This document shows, one piece after another, positions 1 through 9,623 of a stretch of DNA of 33,826 nt. Location of the stretch: assembly GCF_004359215.1 (NCBI RefSeq), contig NW_027152021.1, forward strand, positions 511,302-545,127, given 5' to 3'. The notes beneath the pieces were generated by a model that saw only the letters and a program-made list of their open reading frames with translations, did no database searches and was not told where the DNA came from. Numbering within the stretch: position 1 is the first letter of the stretch; each line of letters starts with the position of its first letter. The position numbers and the translations under genes are program-made. This stretch comes from Bremia lactucae. Taxonomy: Eukaryota; Oomycota; Peronosporomycetes; Peronosporales; Peronosporaceae.

Positions 1-91
1 CCGGCGAATTAACGCGGCGCGTGCGCTTAGTGCGAGGTTGTGTGGGCGTCTTCGCAGACGACCCACCAACGTGGCCCCTTTTAGGTGGCAT
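1..91 (-). CDS. Antisense ORF (aORF) of TE-1, N-terminal part, runs off the left edge
   Basis: The minus strand reads from an ATG at 91 down to the window edge, about 30 codons, beginning MPPKRG and rich in K, R, T and P. It matches the start of the ORF at 29037 nearly codon for codon, including the upstream leader. The ATG lies about 120 bp from the polypurine tract and 3' LTR of the same element and points away from that LTR, so the gene is antisense to the element. The basic start (KRTRR) could be a nuclear-localisation signal, but that is inference. Function unknown; the rest lies outside the window. Confidence 0.6.
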   Translation of the reverse strand, partial: MPPKRGHVGGSSAKTPTQPRTKRTRRVNSP

Positions 92-210
92 CTTGGGCGC
101 CGTGTATAGAAACACGTGCGCGAGAGTGATCGAGTGAACTAGCGGCGCGTAAAGCTGCTCGCAGTTCCTCTCTCTACTCTGTCGAATTTAAAAATGTAAA
201 TTCGTTCTTA

Positions 211-223
211 AAGAGGGGGATGG
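211..223 (+). promoter_or_regulatory. Polypurine tract (PPT) of TE-1
   Basis: A purine run (AAGAGGGGGATGG) directly abuts the LTR start TGTAACGGG at 224. In LTR retrotransposons this tract primes plus-strand DNA synthesis and lies just upstream of the 3' LTR. It therefore orients TE-1 on the plus strand and shows that the following LTR is a 3' LTR. The same purine-then-TGTAACGGG arrangement occurs at 7944, at 22161 and (minus strand) at 28919. Confidence 0.75.
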
Positions 224-804
224 TGTAACGGGCTAGAGTTGCCCTAATGTTACACAGTCCCCATTAAGTACATTTGGTACTTAAGGGGATGGTCAATTAC
301 TAAATAATAGTAATTAGACCCAACACTCGGGTGTGGTGCACATTTGTGACCAACCCTTGTGGATGTGATGCACATGGGTGCATTCACATTAGGAGGGATG
401 ACGCCCAGCGTCATCCATGATGACGGCTAGCGTCATCAGTTACGCGAGGTATCTATAAAGATACGCTCGCAATACATATTAAATGATATCTATAGAGATA
501 ACATTTTAATTGGTAAAAATAGGTATTTGTATTTAATTCTATTAAATATAAATCAGTCTGAAAATTACTACCTACTTGGTGAGTGCGCACGAGGAGACGG
601 ATTACCGCTCCCGTGACGACACTTTACCAGAGTTCTTAGTGTGTTGGGTGAGGTCGCTTGCGCGCCTACCACAACTACCTCACTGCACGCAAGAGAAGCA
701 GGTTTAACGCTTCCTCGCTTTGCTAGGGTGTGTGCTTAAGTAGAGCGTGGCCGCATTACGACGTGCCCGCTTACATGAAGCGCGTAATGGGATATCCCGT
801 TACA
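224..804 (+). repeat. 3' LTR of TE-1 (581 bp)
   Basis: It starts TGTAACGGGC and ends CCCGTTACA. It is homologous, in inverted orientation, to 28378-28901. Both ends carry small internal inverted repeats: TGTAAC-GGGC pairs with GCCC...GTTACA at the left end, and GTAATGGGAT pairs with ATCCCGTTAC at the right end. The right-end palindrome makes the boundary slightly uncertain, because bases 785-838 also resemble the first bases of a TE-2-type LTR in the same orientation. No target-site duplication can be tested, since the other end of TE-1 is outside the window. Confidence 0.8.
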
Positions 805-844
805 TAAATATTATTTCCTTTAAAAGAATATCAAATATTAATTC

Positions 845-1720
845 CGATGAAAGGTCAAGAGAAAGTTGCCAGGCTCTCAACACACAGGGTTGTTGAGAGA
901 ACAGGGTGCTCAACAGATGGAACTATTGAGGCAGCAGCTAAGTTTAGGGCAGTCGATGGCGACTTCTTTTTACGATAGTTCGTCGAGTTAGACGACGCCA
1001 TAGAAGCTCGTCGTATCAGTGATGATGCGACGAAAGTAAAATTTGGCATGTCCAACTTAGCCGGACGTGCCAGATCTTGGGCCTTGGGGCTCAAGCTTCT
1101 CGACCCGGTCGTAAGACCCGGCTCAGAAAACATTTGAGCCGCCACGTGCCGTATTCAGGGCCCGAGCCGAGCTCCTGGATATGAAGCAGGGCAAGCGTGA
1201 CATTCACGCTTATGTCCAACATACACGATACCTGGTCAGTTGTATCGTTAGTCATCCAATAGATGAACAAACACAGTAAACTGTGTTTATTAAAGGTCTT
1301 GCAGACGGTCATGTTAAGACCCACCTGTTCCGGCTAAATTTAGAGTCGCTAGACCCAGCGATTTTAATAGCAGAACAGGAGGACCTTAGTTCTTAAACAG
1401 GGTTTTGTCCACTCAGTTGCTTATCTTCCACCGAGACGACAAGAAAACGGGTGCTCAGAACCCATGGATCTCTCATATGTTGAGAGCAAGAAACCTCGCT
1501 CTTCAAGTTAGAAACGATTACAGAAATGTAATCGTTGTCAAAAAATGACACTACACCTATGAGTGTGCTGCCCCACGGCCAGCGCCTAACAGCACTGAGC
1601 GAAAAGACCGACCTCTCGCTAGGAACAGCGGAGGACGCGGATCCGACGCTGTTGTGAAATCGCAATGGCGAGGCGGATCGAAAAAAAAACGGTCGGGGTC
1701 AGTAGGTGCGGAGCGCCCTA
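845..1720 (+). pseudogene. gag remnant of TE-2
   Basis: Plus-strand translation in shifting frames matches the TE-4 gag: a Q/L-rich stretch near 880-950, the capsid-like segment near 1140-1260 (HPIDEQ near 1255), and a segment near 1300-1385 reading VKTHLFRLNLESL. The serine-rich region before the zinc knuckle follows at 1410-1510. The N-terminal portion is missing. Stops and frameshifts are frequent (for example TAA at 1277), so no long ORF survives. A live Gag would assemble the virus-like particle and bind RNA. Minus-strand ORFs here are shadows. Confidence 0.7.
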
Positions 1721-1787
1721 CTAATCCAGTATCGTCAAAAAAATTTGCAGGTCTTTTGACAAAAGTTGCTCCTCACACACAAACATT

Positions 1788-2114
1788 GTGTGTAACTGCC
1801 CCACGGGACGAGGACTACTGCATCACCCTGAAATAAAAATGTCAACTAAGTTGCCGCTTAAGTCCCTAGTCGATTGTGTCGCGCCGAATAACGAAAATGG
1901 ACGCCAATCGCTAGAATATCGCAGGCTCAAATTTATTGAGCGCGATATCCCTCTAACGAGGATGACAGTGCGCCTAGCAACAGGCGCATCTGTAACGGCT
2001 AAGAAACGTGTAGTTGGTATCCAATGCACGTCAAAGAGTAAACAATACGATGATAATTTCATCGTACTAGATTTGGATGACAATTTGATGTCATCCTTGG
2101 ATACCATGGTTTAG
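1788..2114 (+). pseudogene. Retropepsin-like aspartic protease of TE-2, active site lost
   Basis: An open stretch of about 108 codons aligns with the protease of the other elements: active-site flap, then LATGAS, then the C-terminal block YDDNFIVLDLDD. The expected active-site motif LVDCGAS reads LVDCVAP here, so the conserved Gly and Ser of the DxGxS-type motif are gone although the Asp remains. The expected ILGLPW block after LDLDD is replaced by SSLDTMV and a stop. A working copy would cleave the Gag-Pol polyprotein. The start shown is simply the first available Met; in the live element PR is part of a polyprotein. Confidence 0.65.
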
Positions 2115-2323
2115 AAAGTACGAGCCATGTATAAATGGCAGCATTAAGCCATGACGATGCCTGTCTCTTGGTCATCAGATGGTCAGCTGATAAACGTCTT
2201 GGAGCGTCCACAAGCGTGTGGATGTCCTACGAGTGAGTGCGATGGCCTCAATTATGGTTCGGTCGTGTGCACGCTGCACATGACCTCAGTGTGATAACCC
2301 GATACATTGTGGAGTTAGATCCC

Positions 2324-2451
2324 GACGGTTGTGCACAAGCACAGGGCAGCGTCGAAGGTCCACCATTGTGACGTGGGCTTGGTAACCGACGGCTGTGCAC
2401 AAGCACAGGCAGCGTCGAAGTTCGACCACTCGAATAAGTTGAGTAGTACGA
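2324..2451 (+). repeat. Two-copy tandem repeat (64-bp period) in the PR-RT spacer of TE-2
   Basis: Two imperfect copies begin at 2324 and 2388, each opening GACGG(T/C)TGTGCACAAGCACA and continuing with GCAGCGTCGAAG. They encode repeats around DGCAQAQ / AASK. The same doubled unit is present inverted in TE-9 (about 33300-33410), while TE-4 and TE-6 have one copy only. The duplication therefore marks a TE-2/TE-9 subfamily. Confidence 0.7.
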
Positions 2452-2689
2452 AACAGGATGCTTGTTTAGAAAGCAACATCCAAGAAAGTTTAAAACGCCA
2501 GTCTATAAGAGACAGTGCGAAAGTCCTAGATCGACTGGAGAGTTGTTCGTAGAGGATCTCGGTGAGGTAGCGCAACCACAGCTAGAGGCAGTTGTGGATG
2601 ATACTTCTTAAATAATCTTTATAGGAATAAGTCCCCGGAAACCTGTGGTCAAAGGTTCCCAGGTACCTTTAAAAATAAGTTCCAAAGAA

Positions 2690-3292
2690 TAAACTGAGAC
2701 AATCAATGTCTTAGTAAAAAATAGATCAAGTGTAGGCGCTTAAACACTTGATCTATTAGCGCCTTCGATATTAACTTCGGAGATAACACAATTGCCAACG
2801 CTAGAGCCGAAACGGCTCTTGCGTGATCTGCGTAGTGGCAAAGTCAAGCAGATCTGCGTACTTGTCACAGATGTAAGCTACGTAGCCGACATTCGGTCGG
2901 CAATAGTATTTCCTGAGAACAATGGATTCTCATAGCTCATCGATGGACAAAAGTGTCCTCGATGAGAAGGCTCGGATTAAACGTTTTACGTCCCAATCCT
3001 GGGAGTATGTGAAGACAAACCCTCTTTATAACAATCAAAGGGGATAAAGGATGTCTTCCCTGAATCAGTACCGTACGAGTTGCCTAAGGATAAAGTCCCT
3101 CGACACGAAAGCGATCTCATCCCAGGTTCGAAATATTGTGTCATGAAGCAATGGCCATTGCCTCGTATACAAGTATTAGCGATAAGAAAAACTCTTTGCG
3201 AACGCTTAGCAGCGGGTCATGTGAGGAAATCAACTTCCCACATAGCTCTCCGACCTTCTGTGTGCGTAAAGCAACAGAAGGATGGCGAATAG
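2690..3292 (+). pseudogene. PR-RT spacer and RT N-terminus of TE-2
   Basis: This corresponds to the TE-4 segment at 15339-15950. Recognisable blocks are the TSEITQLPTLE-like run near 2770-2815, RDLRSGK and KQICVLVT near 2820-2870, then the RT entry region DVFPESVPYELPKDK, a PGSKYCVMKQWPLPR block near 3125-3165, and AGHVR near 3215. Several stops and frameshifts interrupt it. The final frame change into the RT core at 3282 falls in a run of A residues. In a live element this would be the fingers/entry part of reverse transcriptase. Confidence 0.65.
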
Positions 3293-4466
3293 TGCATTCT
3301 TTCAAAAAAAACTGAACGCTGCAATTGTACCGGCTCAAACGCCGATACCACGAAAAGACGGAATCATTAATGGTATGTCAAACTGTACTATCTTTTCGTC
3401 AATAAATCTGACGGATGGATTCTACCAGATACTTATGGGTGAACAAGATATTTTGTTCAAAGCAGTTAGCACCCCAAGCGGTATACAATGGGAGTGGTTA
3501 ATCATGCCACAGGGACTTAGTAATGCCCCTGCGACATTTAACAGATGTGTAACCAATCTGTTGAGATCGGTGCGGGATTTTGCACCGAGTTATTTTGATG
3601 ACGTCTTCGTTCATAGCAGAGCCATGAACGGAAAGTCGGATATTGAAGTAAATCGTACCCACGTCCGAAAGGTTCTTACACATATGTGTAAGCATAAGTT
3701 GTGTGAAAATCTCAAGAAGTGTATATTCGCTGCAAGCAAAATACCACTTCTTGGGTGCATCGTGGGTGAGCACGGTGTACGCCCCGATTTAGAAAATATC
3801 AAGGCAATCACCGATTGGCCTGTGCCAGTCGATGTAAAAGGACCTAAACATTTCCTCGGTTTAGCGGCGTACCTGCACAAGTACTCAAGCAATTCTGCCG
3901 AAATGACAGTACATCTTTCTGCTTTGTTGAAGAACAATGTAAAGTGGTCATGGAACGCTGATTGTCAGCGCTCCTTTGAGGGTATCAAACACAGCTTGAT
4001 GCAATCACCAATCATGGCGATTGCGGACCAAAACAGACCATTTCGCGTGGTCTGTGACGTCAGCGATTTTGCAATTGGCTGTGCGTTAATGCATTATGAC
4101 ACAGACGCCGCAGAGCGCGTCCTCTGTTATCAATATCGTCAGCTTCAACCAGCTGAACGCAATTATCCAGTACATGACAAAGAACTCCTTGCCATGAAAT
4201 ATACACTGGCTAAGTTTAGGGTCTATATCTTGGAAGATAGACCGCTCACTGATTATATATACCATGCGTCCTTACGCACGGCCGTAAGCAGTCCACACCT
4301 CTCGCAAAAATTAACGAGATGGTTATATTTCTTCGCGAAGTATCACTTCTCCGTAGGGTATAATAAGGACGACTTAAAGTCGTCGCTGATGCCATTTCGC
4401 GCCGGCCCGATTTTGAGCCGGCTGCGCAAATCAACAGTGAGCATAAGGACACTGTTGCAACAATAA
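3282..4466 (+). pseudogene. Reverse transcriptase-RNase H core of TE-2 (394-codon open frame)
   Basis: This is the longest open frame in the window. RT palm motifs are present: TDGFYQI (first catalytic Asp, about residue 44), MPQGLSNAPATFN (about 75-88) and the catalytic box YFDDVFVHSR (about 104-113). The thumb/connection region GLAAYLHKYS follows. RNase H starts near residue 250 (VVCDVSDFAIG) with DKELLAMKY near 298. The next catalytic Asp is lost: the usual YTDHAS reads YIYHAS. The frame then shifts near 4370, destroying the ADALSRRPDF-type RNase H end. The Met at 3282 is not a true start, since the real frame enters from upstream by frameshift. It looks recently active but dead as a polyprotein. 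Confidence 0.85.
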
Positions 4467-5384
4467 GTGTTCCGTCGTCAACATTACTCGACGACGTTAT
4501 TAGAGCTTATCAAGAAGATAAGGCTCTTAAAGGGTTGATGGATTACACTAGGAATCAACCCAAATAATCTTAAAAGGGATTGTCGAGATTGTATCGATCC
4601 TCAACAGATCGATATACAACACGCAATGGTTTATTGTTTTAAATAGACGTTGCTGGCGACACACCTCGTGTCATCATCCCTGCCATAATGATTTGCACTA
4701 TGCATCATGTTTGAGTACAACAATGCACCAATAAGTGGTCATCGTGGACGTGAGAAGACTTATCTCACGATAAGTCGCGACTTTTACTGGCCACGCCAGT
4801 ATGAATTCGTCCGCAAGTACATACGTGCTTGCGAAGGTTGTCAACGGGTAAACCCCAGCGCTTCATCCCGTGATCCGTTACAATCTCTTCCTGTTCCGGC
4901 AGAGTCTTGGCAGTCCGTATCTATGGACTTCGTCTTCGGCTTCCCCGAAGACACCCAATGGTAAAGCTGTGTTTGTTGACCATTTTAGCAAGAGGTACAT
5001 CTTGCTGCCGTCCCGGAGTCGAACACAGCCAAAGGCTGTGATCGTGTCTTTATTCGACACTATGGGTTACCCCGTGAACTAGTCTCAGATCGAGACCCTA
5101 GATTCACGGCGGAACTTTGGTAAACAATATTCAAATCACTTGGAACACAGTCAAAAATGTCAACTTCTGATCATCTTGAAACAGATGGTCAGACGGAGCG
5201 TGCAAATTGTATTCTCCAAGAGATACTTCGCGGATACGTTCACTCTTTTAGGAGTTGGAGCGAGTCTTGTGATCGTAGAATTCGCCATCAGCAATTCAGT
5301 GCATGCTTCTACCAAGCATACACCGTTTTCGTGAATGACTTACGTTACCCACATATAACTACCCTGTTTGAGAGTAACTCTTAG
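4467..5384 (+). pseudogene. Integrase (zinc-binding domain and DDE core) of TE-2
   Basis: After a degraded linker (4467-4690) the HHCC domain reads FEYNNAPISGH (first His replaced by Asn), then FYWPRQY and CEGCQRV. The core starts with SMDFVFGFPED near 4920 (first Asp). It is then broken by a stop and frameshift near 4963, with VFVDHFSKR following near 4971. The second Asp is in LVSDRDPRFTAELW near 5080-5121, and the catalytic Glu is retained in ETDGQTERAN near 5182-5211. The DDE residues are therefore present but split over at least three frames. Integrase joins the element cDNA to the host chromosome. The C-terminal segment to 5384 is scrambled relative to TE-4. Confidence 0.75.
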
Positions 5385-6620
5385 TTAAGGGGGGAAAGGG
5401 ACTTGCTCGAGCAAAGAGCCTTTTAGCTCTTGCTCATCACGCACTAGCCATAAGGTCAATGCGATGGATACCAATGTTGAGTTAACTAATATTGAAGTAG
5501 ACAACGATGCTGAAAGTCTCAACATCGAAAACAATACTCTTAATAAGAATGATATTACTCTCAATAATGAAGTGATTAATTTCTTCGCAGTACGAGCTGG
5601 CCGCACTGATAACAAAAATAAAACCGAGTCAACAGATTATCCATAATCGCTGTCTTGTTGCCGTCAGCTACAAAAAGATCGCCTTGGTCTTGCGTTGCTC
5701 TACTGGCTAACGCACCCCTTCCAACCGATTTCCTGCTGGCTAGAGAAGGAGTGGTCCATTTCGTGCAGGATTCCATCGCTGATGCGGTGGACCGACAGAA
5801 AGGAAACTCTGAAAAAATGGAACAGCAAGCATACTTTGATTCAAAATTAATGACCTAGTCCTACTGGCTACGGTAAATTTGCCAAAGCACGTGGTGACGA
5901 TGTAGGCAGTAAAAAATTACTGCCCAGGTATATCGGCCCGCTTCGTGTATTACATCGCCAAGGCAATGCATACATGATCGAGCTGCCTCGTAGTATGCGT
6001 ACGCATCCTACGTTTTATGTTGGGCGTCTCCGCCCGTACCATCAGTACGAGGCTTCTTCCTTTTCCTAATTACACCGGAACGGTCAAGAGCATCAGCCAA
6101 AGCCTGATGGTTCCGAGCCAAAGACTTATTGTCTCGAAACAGCGTATGGTTCTCTTAAACCAGACGATCCACTCTTTCCTCCAAGGAAGAGATCTTCTGA
6201 TGAGCTGTTAATAGCTCGTTTTGAAGGGACTGATGTGTCCTTTTGTTCGCCAGTTGTTCAGTCGCAATCTGAGCACAACCTTTTAACTGGTCACGAGAAA
6301 CATTATCGACCGTCACCGCTAACGTGCGGCGACGGGATCGCTCGTGATTAAGATTCTCCTTTAAATAATCAAGGGTGTGATCCAAATCACGATGTTGAAT
6401 CGGGACTGGTCAAACGAGGCGAACCCGATCTCCCCCCCCCACATTCATTGATAAATTCAGGTGGTGAGAAGCGCTTTCTTGTTGAAAGTTTCTCGAACCA
6501 CCGTGAAGCAAAAGGGGTTAGAGCGAGTTATCTCGTTCGTTGGCGAGGGCATCCACCCTCGCATGATACTTGGGAATCTCGCTCCCAACTGATGTTAGAC
6601 GTTCACGGTCTCGTCCTGTA
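5385..6620 (+). pseudogene. Integrase C-terminal part, GPY/F module, linker and chromodomain of TE-2
   Basis: 5464-5870 holds the acidic/asparagine-rich region (DTNVELTN...) and an FVQDSIADAVDRQK block near 5762-5800. The GPY/F module is at about 5905-6045: LLPRYIGPLRVLHRQGNA, then THPTFYVGRLRPYHQY. A roughly 130-codon polar linker follows, with one stop at 6347. The chromodomain is at about 6463-6597: EKRFLVESFSNHR, SYLVRWRGHPPS, and a TWES end. Chromodomains on chromovirus integrases steer insertion by binding modified histones; that role is family knowledge, not shown here. Stops and frame changes make this a pseudogene. Confidence 0.75.
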
Positions 6621-7747
6621 GTACGACGAGACCCATCCTCCTCGGCAGAAGGTCCATCGGAGAACGAGCGCTTCCCGCGCTCGTAAAAAGATTGGAGCTC
6701 TCAATCCCTTGACGCATCTCGTAAGAGATAAGAGCCTCCGATGGGGTGCAGGGGCATGACCTGCACCCTTAAAACAGCATGGGCATGAGTCCCCCCATGA
6801 GAGGCAAGGAATCCCTGCCTCTCTGGACATACGGTGCAACTTATAGCGAGCACTGACCACGGTCCGTTTCTCGAGCAGTTTTCGGAAAGCGTTAAGCTTG
6901 TCAAGCCAGACCTTACGGCCTATGTTTTGACCATTCTGCACAAAACTTTTCCAAGCTTGAAACAAAGTTTTGACATCCTTTGCCCGTAAGCAAGTAAACA
7001 CCGATGCCGGTAAATGCATTGATGAAGACTTCCGTTTCATTCTCACCAGGCTTGTGAAGCCTGGATGAGTCGAATAACGGAATATGATATTGATCGTTGG
7101 TCATACCAGACCAACAAATGAGGTTTCTCTTAGAGGGTAACCAAAGCCTCTTTTCAGGAGCGAACCGCAACGCATTGCGGTCCCTCTCCTGTTGGCTCAT
7201 GTTAACGTTAAGTTAACTTGGCCCCGGGAGCGATCCCTTGATCCACTTCCTTTCTGTTGATGCAAACTAACACCACCAGCAGCACTCTTACCTTCGCGAC
7301 CACGTAGTTCCTGGTGACGCATACTAACGTCACCAGAGTGGTTATCGCCCTCGAAGTCATCTGATGATGACTCACCACCAAAGAGATCTGACGAGTTAAA
7401 AACGTCGTCATCACCTCTTTAGTAGTCACGCTCGAACCCAAAGGTTCAACGGACTCGGCCCAGGGTGATCCGGCTGCCTTCTCAGTCGCTTCTAAGTCGG
7501 GCGATGCAGGTGACTTGGACCAGTCACCTACAATTGGTGTAGTAGGTGACTTTTCTCCGTCATCTACAATATCATCAACAGATGACATACCTCAGTCACC
7601 TCCAATGCTAGTAAGTGGGGGCACATCCCCCGCGGTAGACGCATTAGCGTCTACTGAAACGTTTGCCTTACTGACAGGTACACTGATCCGTGCAGCTGTC
7701 AGCTTAGCGGCCTCGCGGCCCACGCGCTCAGACTTGTTTGTCGCCAT
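6603..7747 (-). pseudogene. aORF of TE-2: conserved gene antisense to pol
   Basis: The minus strand reads from the LTR side towards pol. Likely start is the ATG at 7747 (MATNKSERVGREAAKL). An acidic, S/T/P/D-rich low-complexity half follows (about 7740-7210), with one stop near 7592 and a frame change near 7400. A conserved half then begins RFAPEK near 7165 and ends RYKLHRMSREAG...WGDSCPCC near 6860-6770. It aligns with the minus-strand ORF at 21127-21999. In the last 34 codons 25 residues are identical and the DNA differences fall 12/3/20 at codon positions 1/2/3 (hand count), so the strand is truly coding. The terminal CPCC could bind metal. Function unknown. This copy has at least two frameshifts, and its original stop after CPCC seems lost. 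Confidence 0.7.
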
Positions 7748-7943
7748 CTTGATTCTGGTTAAAATCAAGAATGCAAATAACATCGGTATATGACTAAAAT
7801 CAAAATGCAGATTAAATCGGTATTTTTATTACAATCATAATGCAAATAAAACCGGTTTTTGATTAAAACAAAAAATGCTTATTACAGGAAAAGACTCAAT
7901 AATCTTTCCTGTCACCCTACATCAATCACTATGGCGACTGGTT

Positions 7944-7959
7944 AAGGGGGGGGGGGTGA
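7944..7959 (+). promoter_or_regulatory. Polypurine tract of TE-2
   Basis: AAG followed by a G-run and TGA sits immediately before the LTR start at 7960. It is the plus-strand primer site in this family and identifies 7960-8470 as a 3' LTR. Confidence 0.75.
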
Positions 7960-8470
7960 TGTAACGGGGTGTCTCGTTACATAAGTAAAATTTCCTATAA
8001 TATTAATAATAAATATTATTTCTTAGAGAGAAAATAAATAAAAAAGTGCAAGATTACTATCTTCATTAATCATGACTTAAATTTTTTCAATAGTACCAAA
8101 TTCGGTATTACTGATGCAATAAGACATTAGATGTATTGATAGGTTGATTTAAGTCTAAACCAACCCCGCCAATTGTTTCAAGACACGATTGTGGTGCTCA
8201 AGGAGGCGCCATACTTAGTTAGATATTAATATAATAAGTTCAGCAGTAGATAGAAGTTCTTTACGTAAGAAACTTATTATTAATACAGTTTTACTTTTCC
8301 CTAATTTTAAATCCATTGAATTATATTTTGGTAGCTTAAAGACCCTTAGCTACCTAGAAACCTTTCTCTGTACTCTTGCAAACGTGATGTTTCGAGGCAC
8401 CCTACCTACACTGTCATCAGTGTAAGGTTAAGTAGTTCTTACCAGTGCTAGTGAAAGGTGCCCCGTTACA
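7960..8470 (+). repeat. 3' LTR of TE-2 (511 bp)
   Basis: It runs from TGTAACGGGG to CCCCGTTACA. The first 22 bases form a perfect 7-bp hairpin, TGTAACG with CGTTACA. It is the same family as the LTR at 9624-10044 (shared blocks such as ACCAAATT, GGTTGATTTAAG, AAGGAGGCGC and GGTGCCCCGTTACA). It is AT-rich, with U3/R/U5 borders not resolvable by eye. Its right edge abuts the RAD54-like pseudogene directly. Confidence 0.85.
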
Positions 8471-8485
8471 GGTGTGGCTTGCTTG

Positions 8486-9510
8486 CGCTCATGGTGGTGG
8501 GTACAGAAGCAAGGACACTTGCCGTTTCCAGTCGGTTGAGTTTGGTTCGCGTCCAATCAATATTGATCCAAGGTAAGTTTTTCGAAATTCGCTTGGCGTA
8601 CCAAGAATGTTTAAATTGGTGAATTCGACCATCGCAAAAAATACGGCTCAAATCGTTTCGCATCGGCATGCCAGATGAAAGAATACGCTTTTGTTAGGGT
8701 AACGATGACAACGCCCTGTTATTCTGTGAGCTTGTATTTTTAACTCGACGGGCTTCATCACAAATGAGAAAATCGCAGCACTCTTTTGTGCTGCAATTAA
8801 GGAGCATGCATTTGAAATGTTTCATACGAAATGATCAGCTTTTAAGCAGAAAAACCTTTCGTGATGAACTGATTAATGACCTTGATCACTGTCTCACGTT
8901 TTGCTTCATACAAAGCCACCGGTTTCACACATCCGTGCAGCCACTTGATGATTTCATTGTCCCAATCATTCACTAGTTATGTTGGACACACCATAATTGC
9001 TTGATTTACTATCGGCTTCATGTCCATGCTCGTCATTAGCATCGTGTACATCAATGCGATACTCTGCATGGTCTTTCCGAGGCCCATTTCATCAGCCAAA
9101 ATTAAACTTCTCCGTCAAAACCTTTCACGCGATTCACGCAATCAACGATACATAAATTGCATTCCTTCCCGTTGATGAGGAAGCAAAAAATTCCCCACAA
9201 TTTCAGGCACGACTACTATAGCCTCTGGTTCCGTCTCGCTCTGCCATAGCACAACCAGTGGCGATGCATCGACCTTCGAAGCCACAACTAAAGTTTCACT
9301 CTTGGGTACAGCAGGAGCTTTGTCGACGGACATTTCAATTTCTTCATCGCATACTTCAAGCGGTGGCAGATCATGCTGCATCTTTGGTTTCGATACTACG
9401 GAGCCCCAGCGCTGTCGAATCCCGAGCGTACTAGTGATAAGCAAGCGATTGCTCTCCTGCGTACGACCGCTTTCTCCACAAGAAGATTTGAACTGTAGTA
9501 GCACTCGAAA
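8486..9510 (-). pseudogene. RAD54/RAD54B-like SNF2 helicase fragment (host gene relic)
   Basis: The minus strand carries SNF2/RAD54 helicase motifs in order. LLPHQREGMQFMY (near 9185-9143) is followed by motif I ADEMGLGKTMQSIA (near 9097-9056), motif Ia VCPT and the block LVNDWDNEIIKWLHG (near 8974-8930). The IISYETFQ block (near 8845-8820) is followed by motif II as CDEARR instead of DEGH/DEAH (near 8765). Motif III reads SGMPMRNDL instead of SGTPxQNDL, then FFAMVEFTN, LGTPSEFRK and IGREPNSTD. Stops replace residues after MYR, before the motif I block and after VCPT, and there are frameshifts around motifs II and III. RAD54 proteins remodel DNA with RAD51 in recombinational repair. The C-terminal helicase lobe is absent: the gene stops at the TE-2 LTR. 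RAD54 versus RAD54B was not settled. Confidence 0.85.
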
Positions 9511-9623
9511 TTAGTGGTGTGCCGGGCAATACATCTTACCGACTTAATTTGGGATGTCGGCCGGGTATGTGGCGACATCGAATTTCTTAGGGGTGTAAGC
9601 CAGGGTCTGTGGCTATACTGAAA
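9511..9623. other. Spacer between the RAD54-like relic and the TE-3 LTR
   Basis: About 110 bp with no motif I can assign. The minus strand stays open here and could be a decayed N-terminal extension of the helicase gene, but I see no recognisable domain. Confidence 0.4.

Larger units (their letters stand above)
805..8470 (+). mobile_element. TE-2: degenerate Ty3/Gypsy chromovirus element lacking its 5' LTR
   Basis: Order on the plus strand: gag remnant, protease, PR-RT spacer, RT/RNase H, integrase, GPY/F, linker, chromodomain, then an antisense ORF, PPT and 3' LTR (7960-8470). The left end is missing: AT-rich sequence at 805-845, possibly the first bases of its own 5' LTR, runs straight into the middle of gag after the TE-1 LTR. 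The protein order places it in Ty3/Gypsy (RT before IN), and the terminal chromodomain in the chromovirus group. Multiple stops and frameshifts make it non-autonomous. Confidence 0.85.

Noticed and set aside
3498..3937. Long minus-strand open frames inside the RT of TE-2
   Set aside because: They lie opposite the conserved RT motifs and show no family resemblance; they are shadows of a codon-biased plus-strand gene.
8471..9623. A new retroelement carrying RAD54 as cargo between paired LTRs
   Set aside because: The left LTR has the PPT of TE-2 on its outer side and the right LTR has the PBS of TE-3 on its outer side, so they are the 3' and 5' LTRs of two different elements and not a pair enclosing cargo.
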